Source: Pelagihabitans sp963710535 (lineage in GTDB: Bacteria; Bacteroidota; Bacteroidia; Flavobacteriales; Flavobacteriaceae). Taken from it: 64,000 nt of DNA. Under the pieces are notes generated by a model. The model made no database searches. It was not told the origin of the DNA and saw only the letters and a program-made list of their open reading frames with translations. Below, in pieces: positions 34,547-43,900 of this stretch. The position numbers were made by a program, and so were the translations under genes. How positions within the stretch are numbered: the first letter of the stretch is position 1; every line of letters begins with the position of its first letter. The stretch lies in the NCBI GenBank assembly GCA_963710535.1, contig CAVQAW010000003.1, positions 868,001 through 932,000 on the forward strand, given 5' to 3'.

Positions 34547-35272
34547 ATGATAAAATTCTTTAGAAAAATTAGACAAAAGATGTTGACTGAAAATAAATTC
34601 AGCAAATATCTTCTTTATGCAATTGGGGAGATCATGTTAGTGGTAATTGGAATTTTGATTGCATTGCAAATAAACTCATGGAATGATAACAGAAAGAATG
34701 AGCATTTGGAAAAACAATATTTGACAAATATTAAAAACGAAATAACTGCATCTTTGCTTAAATTGGATGAATCTATAAAATTTAATACAACTACATTAGA
34801 GCATATTGAAAATATACTGAACCATATAGAAGGCGATTTACCTTATTCCCCCTCATTGGATACTTCTTTTTATGTTTATCAATACTTTGTAATGCCTGAG
34901 CTAAATTTTACCACTTACGAAACAATAAAGAACGTAGGTCTAAATTCAATAAATCCAAATAATTTGAGGCTTGAGATTTCAAAATTGTTTGAGGAAGAAT
35001 TTAGTTTCTTAGCGAATACAATTAAGGGTAATGAGCTGCAATACTATCAGAATGTAATGACCCAATTCCATGTAAACCACTTTAAAGAAACATCGCACAT
35101 GGGCACTACTATCCCGAATAATTATGATATTTTAAAGAAAAACCAAAAATATAGTAACATTCTTTATAAGTTAAAAGGCATAAGAATGTATAGTATCAAT
35201 TCATTAAAAAATGTAAAAAATAAAACTTCAGTGGTATTGGGCGGTATAGAAAAAAGATTAAATGCCATTTAG
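34547..35272 (+). CDS. DUF6090-family membrane protein
   Basis: 241-aa paralogue of the gene at 32151-32897: the N-terminal FFRKIRQKMLTENK...YAIGEIMLVVIGILIAL block matches it closely, whereas the rest has diverged. One membrane helix at about 24-44, then a helical domain rich in Asn, Lys and Glu. AT-rich. No function known. Two copies within 3 kb fit an accessory region built by duplication or repeated acquisition. Confidence 0.85.
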   Translation: MIKFFRKIRQKMLTENKFSKYLLYAIGEIMLVVIGILIALQINSWNDNRKNEHLEKQYLTNIKNEITASLLKLDESIKFNTTTLEHIENILNHIEGDLPYSPSLDTSFYVYQYFVMPELNFTTYETIKNVGLNSINPNNLRLEISKLFEEEFSFLANTIKGNELQYYQNVMTQFHVNHFKETSHMGTTIPNNYDILKKNQKYSNILYKLKGIRMYSINSLKNVKNKTSVVLGGIEKRLNAI

Positions 35273-35334
35273 CCGATATTGTTGATAAGGGAAGTGGAAA
35301 GAAAAACGAACCCCTACCAAACATATATTATCAA

Positions 35335-35351
35335 TTGGCGCTATGCGCCAA
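35335..35351. repeat. Inverted repeat TTGGCGC-TAT-GCGCCAA
   Basis: 7-bp arms and a 3-bp loop, 63 bp after the stop of the second DUF6090 gene. No T-tract follows, so it is not a standard terminator. Confidence 0.4.
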
Positions 35352-35491
35352 CTGCCAGAATAATAGCGTTAGTCTTCACTAGGTCAAACACCCAAAACCT
35401 TCATTGTATTAAATGGTTGATCAAAACACTTTAAAAGCAGTGTTGATTTCGGCTTTAACCCGTTCCCATTGAAATCAAAAATTTTAGGTGG

Positions 35492-38400
35492 TCAAAGTGC
35501 GGCTTCATCAGCACTTAGTGCAGAGATCGTATTCTGAACTGTGCCCTTCAGCGCGTGGCCATCGGTATCGGTAAGGTCATAGGTAATGGTCATCACATCG
35601 GCAGGCTGGATGTCGTTCAAAAATAGCTTCACCCCCTTGCCATCGGGCATGACCTCTGCCCTGGCGATGGCCAAGGTCTTCCGGTCATAACGGTCCGAGC
35701 CGTACTTACTGCTTCTTTTCAGGGCCCAGGTCTCGACCTTGTAGTTGTTCACCTCCTTGGCCCTTTCGGTATCCAGCGCCTCGGCGAAGCGCAGTTCCAC
35801 CCCCGATGCCGAGGTATGCAGCGCGATCGGCACGGGCAGGGGTTTGTTGTTGTATCGGATACGGTAGAATCCGCCGCCCCGCAACATCTGGTTGGTGCCC
35901 CAGGCCGACATGCCACAGGCATAGAGCTGGTGGTCCCCGGGATTGAACCTGCCCCGCATCACCCCGGTGAGAAATTTGATGTCGGGCAGATCGATGACTC
36001 CGCCCTGCATCTGTCCGTTCACCTTTTCCGGCAGTACCAGTTGCACTTTCCCAAACCCATAGGAAAAACTCAACAGGGCACCGTCCAGCGGGCCCCATTT
36101 TGGGCTATCGACCCACAGCAGTTCGGATGGGGACCGGTCGAACTGCATATCCACCCATACCATCGGCTGTTCCATGGCCACCATGGTACTGTCGATCGGA
36201 GGGTCATAGCCCCACATATTGCCATAAAATTTTCCTTTGCCCGAAACCCAATTGATCCGGTTCATGGGGTTCCAGTATCCCTGTTGGTCGGTCACCAAAA
36301 AACTCCCATCGGGATTGATGCACACCCCATTGGCCGCCCGGAAACCCTTGGCGATGATTTCTGTTTTTGAACCGTCCTTGCTCACCTTCAGCAGGGTGCC
36401 GTGTTGTGGTACCAAGGCCTCACGCGCATGTCGCCCACTTTTGGCATAATACAGGTTGCCCTCTGCATCGGCCTGAAGGCCCATCGCAAATTCGTGGAAA
36501 TGGTCGGTCACTTGATGGTCGTGGTTAAAGCTCTCGTAAAAATCGGTTTCCCCATCGCCATTGTAATCACGTAACAATACCAATTGATCTCTGCAGATCA
36601 CATAAATCTTTTCATCCAGTACCTTAATGCCGAGCGGTTGAAACAGGCCGGCGCCGATACGCTTCCAGTGCAACGTACCCTTGCCATTGATGAGTCCGCC
36701 AACCCACCAGACATCGCCATCCGAGGTGCAGATCACCGCCTTGTCGGGGTCTTTCATAAAATCGATGCCACTGAGTTTCATCCGGCTGGCCCAGGGATTG
36801 TCGAACGGAGGGGTGAGTTGGTCTACCGCAAAAAGGGCATCTGGTGATCCGGGCGTAATGGTCGTGTTCAGCACTTCGGGATAATGGGCCTCCCCCCCAC
36901 CCTCCGTAAATGGGGCCAACGACTCTGGCGGCCCGGAGGCTTTTGCGAAATCGCCCAGTTCGGAAACCGGGGCATCCGCGATGAACAAGGTCACTTTTGC
37001 GGCTTTGTTCGGCTGCACCAGCATCACGGTGTATCCGGCTTCCTCCTTTAATATGGCGCCATCGCCCGAGAGGGCCACCTTGTTGGCCACCGGGGCCACC
37101 CTCATTTTTAAGCGAGACGAAGACGGACCGATATTGAGCGTTCTAGTAAATATCGTGGCGCCATCCTTTTCTATCATCCCCAGTTTTTCCAGCACCGAAG
37201 ATCGACCCACCGTATAGGAAATAACGAGTTTATTTTCATGGTGATAGAGCCCCTTGTAGTTCGCCCAAACTTTGGGCAGGGGCCCGAAGGCACGGCCATC
37301 CCTTGCCCTGAACCTTGGGTCTTCGAAAGAACCTGTTTCGGGATTGGCCCATCCCGGACCAACGGGTGTTTCAAAATGCAAGGTACCGATGGTGCGCGGA
37401 TAGGTCTCATGCCTGTCGTTCAACAAAATGCCGTCCCAATCGATAAACCCTTCACCGGTCCAACCTCCCGCTACGCGCATTAGATCGTGGTCGAAGATCA
37501 TCCAGGCCTTTCCTTTGGCGATCCCGCCTTTGCCGGTATCCAAACGCATGGCAATGCCCTTATAGGCAAAGTTGTTTTTGCTGTAATCTTCATCGGGATA
37601 GGGCGGTGGCCCCGGGGAATGGTACCTAGCGGGGCCCGTGGCGCTATCGACCAGTTCATAGGTGTTGATCAGAAAATTGCCATAGTCCATATCGCCCCAA
37701 GGTTGATAGGGCTCGGTGGCCGGACCCCTGGAAGTGCCCTTGGGCAGTTCTGCCAAATAGCCCGGACTGCTGCCGATATACTTTTCCGCTTCGTTGTTCC
37801 TGATGAATTCTTCGCGTATATAGGAAATGACATCGTATTTCTCCTGAGGGGTGAGCACGGGTTGGGGGGGCATGGATCCAACGCCCCGGCTCAGGGTCTG
37901 ATACATGGAATAGGCATCGCTGCCCGCCTTCAGTGGCTGTTCCCAAAACTTGGTCGACAGCGGAATGGATCCCTCCACTTCGGGGTTGCCATGGCAATTG
38001 ATGCAATTGGAACTATAGATACGTTCTCCCCTTTTGAATCCTTCAAGATCCGCATCGGCAATGAGGCCGGCATGATCGATATTTTTTTCGTTGGCGGGCA
38101 GGTCGGCTTCAGAGAGCACGTAGGAAATCTGGGAGCGGTCTATTGGAAAAGGCTCCGTAGGTTGTTTTCTCGCCAAAAACGGATAGTCTTTTTGATCGGT
38201 CGTAAGGATTCCTGTAAAGGTATCGCCCTGAAATGAACCCTTTAGAGCGGAGTCGTTGCCAAAAAGATCGAAGCTCGCAGACATTTGCCCCCCGTTTAAC
38301 ACATCATTCCCGAGGTCGAAGGTCCCCCAATCCATGGAAACCAGGGTTGCCGTATAGGAATCGCCTTCCCTTTCCATTTTCATCAACCCATATATGAGGT

Positions 38401-38563
38401 CGTCCCCAAAGTCGATCTCATAGTCCCAGTGACCTTCCGGCCCATTGGGCCGACATCCCAAGAAGAACAAAGCAATGAAACAAAAAAGGATACGAACGGA
38501 TAACGAAAATGGCCGCGTTAGGCCAAAAAGAAGAACCACTTCGGAAAGATAACCGTACCGCAT
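35492..38563 (-). CDS. DUF6797 / cytochrome c / beta-propeller lipoprotein
   Basis: The start MRYGYLSEVV (38563) directly precedes the lipoprotein signal (Cys in FFLGCRP); an ATG at 38611 adds 16 residues. About 1023 aa. Order: an N-terminal small beta domain, a cytochrome c with CINCH near residue 187, a DUF6797-type region (about 270-520), and a large propeller with glucose/sorbosone-dehydrogenase-like features (GIKVLDEKIYVI, RDYNGDGETDFYE, GNLYYAKSG). The heme precedes the propeller, whereas in the genes at 7698 and 13254 it follows it. Likely a periplasmic sugar-oxidising electron-transfer lipoprotein. Single gene, no operon partner visible. Confidence 0.85.
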   Translation of the reverse strand: MRYGYLSEVVLLFGLTRPFSLSVRILFCFIALFFLGCRPNGPEGHWDYEIDFGDDLIYGLMKMEREGDSYTATLVSMDWGTFDLGNDVLNGGQMSASFDLFGNDSALKGSFQGDTFTGILTTDQKDYPFLARKQPTEPFPIDRSQISYVLSEADLPANEKNIDHAGLIADADLEGFKRGERIYSSNCINCHGNPEVEGSIPLSTKFWEQPLKAGSDAYSMYQTLSRGVGSMPPQPVLTPQEKYDVISYIREEFIRNNEAEKYIGSSPGYLAELPKGTSRGPATEPYQPWGDMDYGNFLINTYELVDSATGPARYHSPGPPPYPDEDYSKNNFAYKGIAMRLDTGKGGIAKGKAWMIFDHDLMRVAGGWTGEGFIDWDGILLNDRHETYPRTIGTLHFETPVGPGWANPETGSFEDPRFRARDGRAFGPLPKVWANYKGLYHHENKLVISYTVGRSSVLEKLGMIEKDGATIFTRTLNIGPSSSRLKMRVAPVANKVALSGDGAILKEEAGYTVMLVQPNKAAKVTLFIADAPVSELGDFAKASGPPESLAPFTEGGGEAHYPEVLNTTITPGSPDALFAVDQLTPPFDNPWASRMKLSGIDFMKDPDKAVICTSDGDVWWVGGLINGKGTLHWKRIGAGLFQPLGIKVLDEKIYVICRDQLVLLRDYNGDGETDFYESFNHDHQVTDHFHEFAMGLQADAEGNLYYAKSGRHAREALVPQHGTLLKVSKDGSKTEIIAKGFRAANGVCINPDGSFLVTDQQGYWNPMNRINWVSGKGKFYGNMWGYDPPIDSTMVAMEQPMVWVDMQFDRSPSELLWVDSPKWGPLDGALLSFSYGFGKVQLVLPEKVNGQMQGGVIDLPDIKFLTGVMRGRFNPGDHQLYACGMSAWGTNQMLRGGGFYRIRYNNKPLPVPIALHTSASGVELRFAEALDTERAKEVNNYKVETWALKRSSKYGSDRYDRKTLAIARAEVMPDGKGVKLFLNDIQPADVMTITYDLTDTDGHALKGTVQNTISALSADEAAL

Positions 38564-38873
38564 AGACTTTTTTAGGTTCCTGTCTTCCTGTAAAAGCGAG
38601 CCACGCTCCACGGAAGGGTTTGTTTCCCTAAAAATAGCGAATTATTATGAACGGGAATTTGGTGCAACGATTTTATTGATACCCCTGTGGTACCGCAGAT
38701 GAAGTAAAATCAAAAAATTCTAGGGACCCGGGCAGTACAAATGGTCCAAACAGTTTCTAGGGCCTTAACCTTGGGGTGGGCTATATTGAACTATAAAATG
38801 GTTGGGGTAAGCGGCAGGCTTTCCGAAATTGGAGATGCCCATTCCGCCAATCCAGGCACTATACTAAAAGAGG
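38564..38873. other. Intergenic region, ~310 bp
   Basis: Between two minus-strand genes. No ORF of note, no repeat, and no strong promoter or hairpin recognised. Confidence 0.5.
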
Positions 38874-39233
38874 CTACTTGGTAAGGGTTGCCGATACCTT
38901 GATTGCGGCAATCCGGCTTTGGGCTGCTGGGGTGTAGATGATGGTATTGGTCACGTCATCGATTTCGACTTTGCCGTTAGCGGCCGAAGTGGCTTCCGAT
39001 AACTGAAGCTCACCGTTGCCGGTTTCTTCGACAAATGCATCAAGGATTGCATTGCCATTGGCATCGGTCTCCTCTATATCGTCCATGGTCAACATGGCCA
39101 AATCGTTCGAACTCAAAGTAGCCGAGACAACGTATTCAGCCATCAAATCGTGATCTTTTCCGCAGGAAACCGCGCTGATCATGAAAACAAATAGCACGCT
39201 CAACTGAATGATTTTTAAGGGGGAAGATTTCAT
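38874..39233 (-). CDS. Small Ig-like/cadherin-like lipoprotein, 119 aa
   Basis: Start placed at the Met of MKSSPLKIIQLSVLF (39233), which gives a lipoprotein signal ending at Cys in SAVSCGK; the frame to 39473 is longer but lacks a signal. The mature part has the VTNTIIYTP motif seen at the end of cadherin- and Ig-like extracellular repeats, in a single shortened domain. An acidic stretch (DDIEETDANGNA) resembles calcium-binding linkers. Function unknown; probably a surface protein. Confidence 0.6.
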   Translation of the reverse strand: MKSSPLKIIQLSVLFVFMISAVSCGKDHDLMAEYVVSATLSSNDLAMLTMDDIEETDANGNAILDAFVEETGNGELQLSEATSAANGKVEIDDVTNTIIYTPAAQSRIAAIKVSATLTK

Positions 39234-39692
39234 AAATAGACCAAGGTAAAAATGAATGATAGACTTTTTGGGTTTCATAAAAATAGGTAAATCGATTGAA
39301 TGATCGTTGAAACAAATCATTTTTTCGATGAAATGCACAAACTGTTTCCTTATGGACTTACGTAAGAATCGCTTGTTATGGACGCCGTGATGCCATTTCT
39401 TCGATGAACGGTTGTTTTTTTTAACATTTTCTTTAGAATGGCAGCTGCTGATCATCAAGGTCGGCATCACCAACCTTAATTTGTCGTCATCGCGATGAGG
39501 GGCGGATCATGCCCATCTGCCAATGCCCCTATTTTTGATAGGCATACAAAAGAATGTACCGGATAGTATTGGACAATGACCAGGAAGAAGAAAGAAAGGA
39601 AGAGGGTTCAATGAAAATCCACGCACCGGATTGGAGGGCAAAACCAGGGATATATTGGGGCAGCGATCATAGGATCGAACATTCGACCTGTA
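39234..39692. other. Intergenic region, 459 bp
   Basis: AT-rich. The plus-strand frame at 39554-39760 overlaps the next gene and looks spurious. No repeat or RNA gene recognised. Confidence 0.5.
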
Positions 39693-40010
39693 TTATTCGG
39701 CGATCTTTGTTTCGCGAACCTTGCCCAGACTGTCCATTTCCTTCCGAAACCGAAGGATAACAATGGTATCCATTTGTCGATAGATACTATCGCGCATGGC
39801 CCGCCAATTACGGGCATTCATTTCGAGGGTAAATTTTTGGATGTTCGTGAACCGATCCACATTATGGCGGTTTGCTTTCCAGTAAGCCGCCGTACTTTCC
39901 CGATGTTTCAGATCTTGCAGGTAGATCCCAATACCAAACCCGGCTACGACTATCGTAACGATGATCCAAAGTGTGCTTTTCTTTACCATAACGATCGGGT
40001 TGTGTTTCAT
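39693..40010 (-). CDS. Hypothetical membrane-anchored protein, 105 aa
   Basis: An N-terminal membrane segment (about 12-29, TLWIIVTIVVAGFGIGIYL) precedes a charged helical domain with conserved-looking WRAMRDSIYRQMDTIVILRF. Start may be Met1 or Met8. No recognised domain. Single gene, divergent from the dehydrogenase at 40416 with a 405-bp gap. Confidence 0.55.
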   Translation of the reverse strand: MKHNPIVMVKKSTLWIIVTIVVAGFGIGIYLQDLKHRESTAAYWKANRHNVDRFTNIQKFTLEMNARNWRAMRDSIYRQMDTIVILRFRKEMDSLGKVRETKIAE

Positions 40011-40415
40011 CTGCCGGGGCAGATCGATATTTGGGGTTCATAGCGCCTTTAAAGGAGCCGAAGCGCCGCAAGGCAGTTCATTGGATTTGATCAGGTCGAT
40101 TCCTTTTCCAGGGAACCATCCACAGTAAGCTTATTAAAATTAACAAACTTGCGGTCAACAAGAATAAAATTTAACCATAAAGATCGAATTTCAGGTTTGA
40201 AAATAAAATTAAATTGGATAAGGCGTTGGTTTTCAACGTCCAACCTAAGATGGCGCACAAAGCAACCTATTCAAACGGCCTAGGTTCGATTGCATATGAA
40301 TATATTGTGCCAAGCCCGTTCCATTGGTTGGGTCAACATACCTATTTGAAAAACAAATGGAACATCGTCGGGTAAATTCATAAATTGAAGGATATTCGTA
40401 TTAATTTTATGACCA
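40011..40415. other. Intergenic region, 405 bp
   Basis: Divergent region between the small membrane protein and the dehydrogenase gene. AT-rich around 40130-40220. No hairpin, repeat or convincing ORF seen; it should hold both promoters. Confidence 0.5.
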
Positions 40416-41885
40416 ATGAGGATTAAAGATATTATCATCGCGCTACTGTTGCTGCTTTTGACGAACTGTCGGGACAAGAAACCAACCGATAGCCCCAATG
40501 CCAAACCTTTGGTCGACAGTACTTCAATCTCCGATACGGAAGACAGCAAAACGGCGGTTGCCCCGAACCTGGAGGCGGAAAATGGAGGGCTCTTTTTGCC
40601 CGACGGATTTGAGGCCCTGGTCGTGGCAGACAGCGTGGGCCCCGCCCGGCATCTGGCGGTGAACGACAATGGCGATATTTATGTGAAGTTACGGGTAGAA
40701 ACCGGAAACATGGGGAATATGGCCCTCAGGGATACCGACAACGACGGCAGGGCAGATGTTTTTCAGCGATTTGGCGATTACCCAAATGATGGCAGCTTCG
40801 CGACTGAAATGCGGATACACAAGGGGTATTTGTATTTCAGTTCGGAACTGGTCGTATATCGGCAAAAATTGATGCCCGACCAACTCATTCCCGAGGGCAA
40901 GCCCGAAGTGATCGTAAGAGATCCCTATCCGGTACGCTGGCACAATGCCAAGTCAATTGCCTTCGATGACCGTGGCGGAATGTACGTTACCTTCAGCGCC
41001 CCGACCAATGCCTGTGAAGACCAGGCACTGACCGGGAACGATCCCAATGCGATCGTGCGCGGCGAATACCCCTGCTCGCAATTGGACATTTTGGGCGGTA
41101 TCTGGAGGTTCGAGGAGAACAAAACGGAACAGACGCTCGCGGAAGGCCAACGATTTGCAACGGGCATCAGAAGTGTGGTTGCCATTTCTTGGAACGATCA
41201 AGATAAAAGTCTGTATGCCGTGAACCATGGCCGCGATTTTTTGCACAACCATGCCCCGCCCTATTTTGACGAATGGCAGGATGCTGTCTTGCCCGCGGAA
41301 GAGTTTATGAAAATCAAGGAGAACGACAACTATGGCTGGCCCTATACCTATTACGATCCTTTCAAGAAAAAAAGAATGCTCGCCCCGGAATACGGGGGCA
41401 ACGGGGTAAAAGAGGCCACCGGCTATACAGACCCCATCATGGGGCTACCGGCCCATTGGGCACCTAACGATCTGCTTTTTTATAGGGGCGATCAGTTTCC
41501 CGAACGCTACAATAAAGGCGCCTTTGTAGCCTTTCACGGCTCCACGAACCGCACCCCTTATCCCCAGGCCGGCTATATCGTGGCCTTTATCCCTTTCCAA
41601 AATGGCAGACCCACCGACCGATGGGAGGTGTTCGCCGATGGATTTGCCGGGGTCGATACCATTGCCAAAATGGACGACTCCCATTACCGGCCCATGGGCT
41701 TGGCGGAAGGACCTGATGGTTCGCTGTACATCTCAGATTCCAAAAAAGGAAAGATCTGGCGGGTATTGTTTAAAGGTGAAAAGGCCCAATTTGGCGACGC
41801 CCAATTGGCAACCATGGAAAAAAGCAAGTCCAAGAGCTATATCAAGTTGCCCGAAAAAAACAAAGACCTGCTTCCTTCCAATTAA
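40416..41885 (+). CDS. PQQ-dependent-type sugar (glucose/sorbosone) dehydrogenase lipoprotein
   Basis: 489 aa with lipoprotein signal (Cys in LLTNCRD). The mature part is one beta-propeller of the glucose/sorbosone dehydrogenase type: GPARHLAVNDNGDIYVKL, RDTDNDGRADVFQRF, GGMYVTFSAP and HYRPMGLAEGPDGSLYISD near the C terminus, with Ca-binding-like Asp/Asn loops. No heme motif. It likely oxidises an aldose in the periplasm. Its last 16 codons contain a 47-bp stretch (41812-41858) repeated exactly at 46932-46978 in the broken CHAT gene. No operon partner downstream. Confidence 0.88.
   Translation: MRIKDIIIALLLLLLTNCRDKKPTDSPNAKPLVDSTSISDTEDSKTAVAPNLEAENGGLFLPDGFEALVVADSVGPARHLAVNDNGDIYVKLRVETGNMGNMALRDTDNDGRADVFQRFGDYPNDGSFATEMRIHKGYLYFSSELVVYRQKLMPDQLIPEGKPEVIVRDPYPVRWHNAKSIAFDDRGGMYVTFSAPTNACEDQALTGNDPNAIVRGEYPCSQLDILGGIWRFEENKTEQTLAEGQRFATGIRSVVAISWNDQDKSLYAVNHGRDFLHNHAPPYFDEWQDAVLPAEEFMKIKENDNYGWPYTYYDPFKKKRMLAPEYGGNGVKEATGYTDPIMGLPAHWAPNDLLFYRGDQFPERYNKGAFVAFHGSTNRTPYPQAGYIVAFIPFQNGRPTDRWEVFADGFAGVDTIAKMDDSHYRPMGLAEGPDGSLYISDSKKGKIWRVLFKGEKAQFGDAQLATMEKSKSKSYIKLPEKNKDLLPSN
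41812..41858 (+). repeat. 47-bp perfect direct repeat, copy 1
   Basis: Located within the last codons of the sugar dehydrogenase gene. Identical, base for base, to 46932-46978. In this gene it encodes MEKSKSKSYIKLPEK. Confidence 0.9.
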
Positions 41886-41999
41886 ACCCCGGAAGCAAGG
41901 AAGATTATTTGTCATATTTACTTCGGTTGTAAAGTAAAATTTACTTAGCGCCATTTATGCCGGCTGCAACGGTCTTAAAAATTTGCCAGACTACAATCA

Positions 42000-42353
42000 T
42001 CATTCCTGTACATTGACCAGTCTCCCATTTGGATTACTCATACGCTTGCAAAATCCCGATCCTTCAAATTTCGAACTTGGTCCAAAAATATTAAAGTCTT
42101 TTCCTGAGGTATAGCCAAGGGCACCCCAATTAGCGCCGAAATATATCTGGTTCAACACCTCGGTCGTAATCAAGTCTTGAACGCCAGGATTTCGGTCAAT
42201 GATACCCTTATATTTTGCGAGTTCCGAAGCATTGGCTGTCCATCCAAATGAGGAGTCGGATCTGATTATATTTAATTCGTAAGCACCTAAGCCAGCTGTC
42301 TGACTCAAATACGCTACCTCGTTGGGATAAAAGTAAAACAAAAGTTCAACTCA
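42000..42353 (-). pseudogene. Probable 5'-truncated gene fragment
   Basis: A 113-residue frame with a coherent composition (GWTANASELAKYKGI, VLNQIYFGANWGALGYTSG) ends at 42000. Reading upstream it begins right after a stop codon, about 10 bp from a divergent lipoprotein start, and has no ATG, so the 5' part of the gene seems lost. The TTG at 42341 is a poor start. I recognise no domain. A rare start or a sequencing error are alternatives. Confidence 0.45.
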
Positions 42354-42369
42354 ATTAAAATTCCTTAAT

Positions 42370-43092
42370 ATGAAAAATTTAACACCCCATGGCTTTTCAG
42401 TATTGGCAAGTTTAGCACTATTGATTACAAGTTGCTCCAGTGGAGATGATCCCGTGACCCCTGTGGAAACGCCAAACAACAACCCAGGAATCTTTTCCGC
42501 AAATACCACTGAAATAGGGTTCGATGCAGCCACGATCGAATGGACCGAATCACTTGATTTTGATGACGACCCCGTTACCTATGCCGTATATCTGGAAGGA
42601 ACTGAAATCTCCAAAAGCATAACCTCCTTAACCTATTCCTTCACCGGCTTGGAATCCGAAACCAACTATTCAGGTTATGTAGAATCACGAGACGGTAAAG
42701 GAGGCACGAACAAGGCGGATTTTTTCTTTACCACTGAACCCGAGTTAATTATTCAGACAATCGATGTTTCGATAGTAGAAAGAACCGAGGGCACTTCATT
42801 TAACATTGATGCCGTTTTTGTAATCGAACCTGTGGAAAATGCAAAAAGTTATACCATTGAAATATTGGAAATGAACCCAGACTCCAGTCCTACCCGTATT
42901 GGAATACAATATACCTGGGATCCCTTAACAGATGCGCTTCCCATATTGGTAAACGATCAAGGCAACTATGTGTTTTATTTTGATTACGGTGCCGGATTAA
43001 ATATCGCCAATACAGCGGGAATAGCTCAGGCACGCGCATATTATGCCAATGTTACCGGAAGCGCTAGAGTATTTATTACGGTAGGCAATTAA
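42370..43092 (+). CDS. Fibronectin type III-like surface lipoprotein
   Basis: 240 aa with lipoprotein signal (Cys in LITSCSS). An FN3-like domain (about 48-120) ends with YSGYVESRDGKGGTNKADFFF; the rest (125-240) is another beta-rich domain. Acidic stretch DFDDDP. Probably a surface adhesin or binding protein. A single-gene unit, divergent from the truncated fragment, next to the ECF operon. Confidence 0.7.
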   Translation: MKNLTPHGFSVLASLALLITSCSSGDDPVTPVETPNNNPGIFSANTTEIGFDAATIEWTESLDFDDDPVTYAVYLEGTEISKSITSLTYSFTGLESETNYSGYVESRDGKGGTNKADFFFTTEPELIIQTIDVSIVERTEGTSFNIDAVFVIEPVENAKSYTIEILEMNPDSSPTRIGIQYTWDPLTDALPILVNDQGNYVFYFDYGAGLNIANTAGIAQARAYYANVTGSARVFITVGN

Positions 43093-43297
43093 TCCCTTGA
43101 ATCGTAGGGAAGCGTTTCTATATTGGGCAACGAAAAGAGATCGCGGGCTTTATTTTTCCTCCGTCTTTCCTTTTCACATTCCAATAAATGAGTGTCGGCT
43201 TTAATATCATTTCGACCAAGTATTAAATTGTTTTGACCGTATTTATTTGGTGGCTTTGCTAAAATCTGTAAATTTCTCTTGCGCTATAAGCCAGTGA

Positions 43298-43900
43298 ATG
43301 AACCAGACCAATACCAGACTTCACCAGACCGGCACACGGAAGGTAACCCTTAGCGGCATTCTCCAAAACAATGATTTGGTTTTACGGTCGCTGTATGAAG
43401 GTGTCTTCCCTAAAGTGAGGCGGTTCATCCTTCAAAACAATGGCAGTGAGGAACAGGCAAAAGATACTTTTCAGGAAGCATTTATCGCAACTTGGAAAAA
43501 CGTCAAAGAAGGGAAGTTTACCGAACAAAAAGGCACCAGTGTGGAGGCGTATCTCTATACCATTGCCAAAAACAAATGGTTGGATTATTTGAGATCGTCA
43601 AAGTATAAGAAAACATCGTACTCCAATTCGGCAAACAACATGGAACGTGTTGAGGCAAGGGAAGAGGATGACCTAACAGAAACGGAAGACACACAAAAAG
43701 AGATGGACGCCATGCGGCTAGCCTTTGAGAAATTGGGGGCACAATGCAAAGTTCTATTAAATCTGTTCTATTTTGAACGTAAGTCCATGGATGAAATCTC
43801 CTTAGAACTTAAAATCGTTGCTGCATCTGCTCGCAACCAGAAGTACCGTTGTATGGAAAAGTTGCGCAGTTTGACCTTTGAAATCAAAGCTAATGGATAA
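43298..43900 (+). CDS. ECF RNA polymerase sigma factor
   Basis: 200 aa. Region 2 (LRSLYEGVFPKVRRFIL through DTFQEAFIATWK) and region 4 (MRLAFEKLGAQCKVLLNLFYFERKSMDEI, then ASARNQKYRCMEKLR helix-turn-helix) are present, with a short acidic linker. No signal or anti-sigma domain. It overlaps the following TPR gene (43878-43900) and heads a sigma/TPR/CHAT operon, an arrangement I associate with Bacteroidota; the target promoters are unknown. Confidence 0.9.
   Translation: MNQTNTRLHQTGTRKVTLSGILQNNDLVLRSLYEGVFPKVRRFILQNNGSEEQAKDTFQEAFIATWKNVKEGKFTEQKGTSVEAYLYTIAKNKWLDYLRSSKYKKTSYSNSANNMERVEAREEDDLTETEDTQKEMDAMRLAFEKLGAQCKVLLNLFYFERKSMDEISLELKIVAASARNQKYRCMEKLRSLTFEIKANG

Noticed and set aside
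34480..35380. Possible integron-like attC sites around the DUF6090 genes
   Set aside because: GTTRRRY/RYYYAAC core pairs were not found together; only loose resemblance, and no integrase is present.
39554..39760. 68-residue plus frame with Cys residues
   Set aside because: Overlaps a better supported minus-strand gene and has no recognisable feature.
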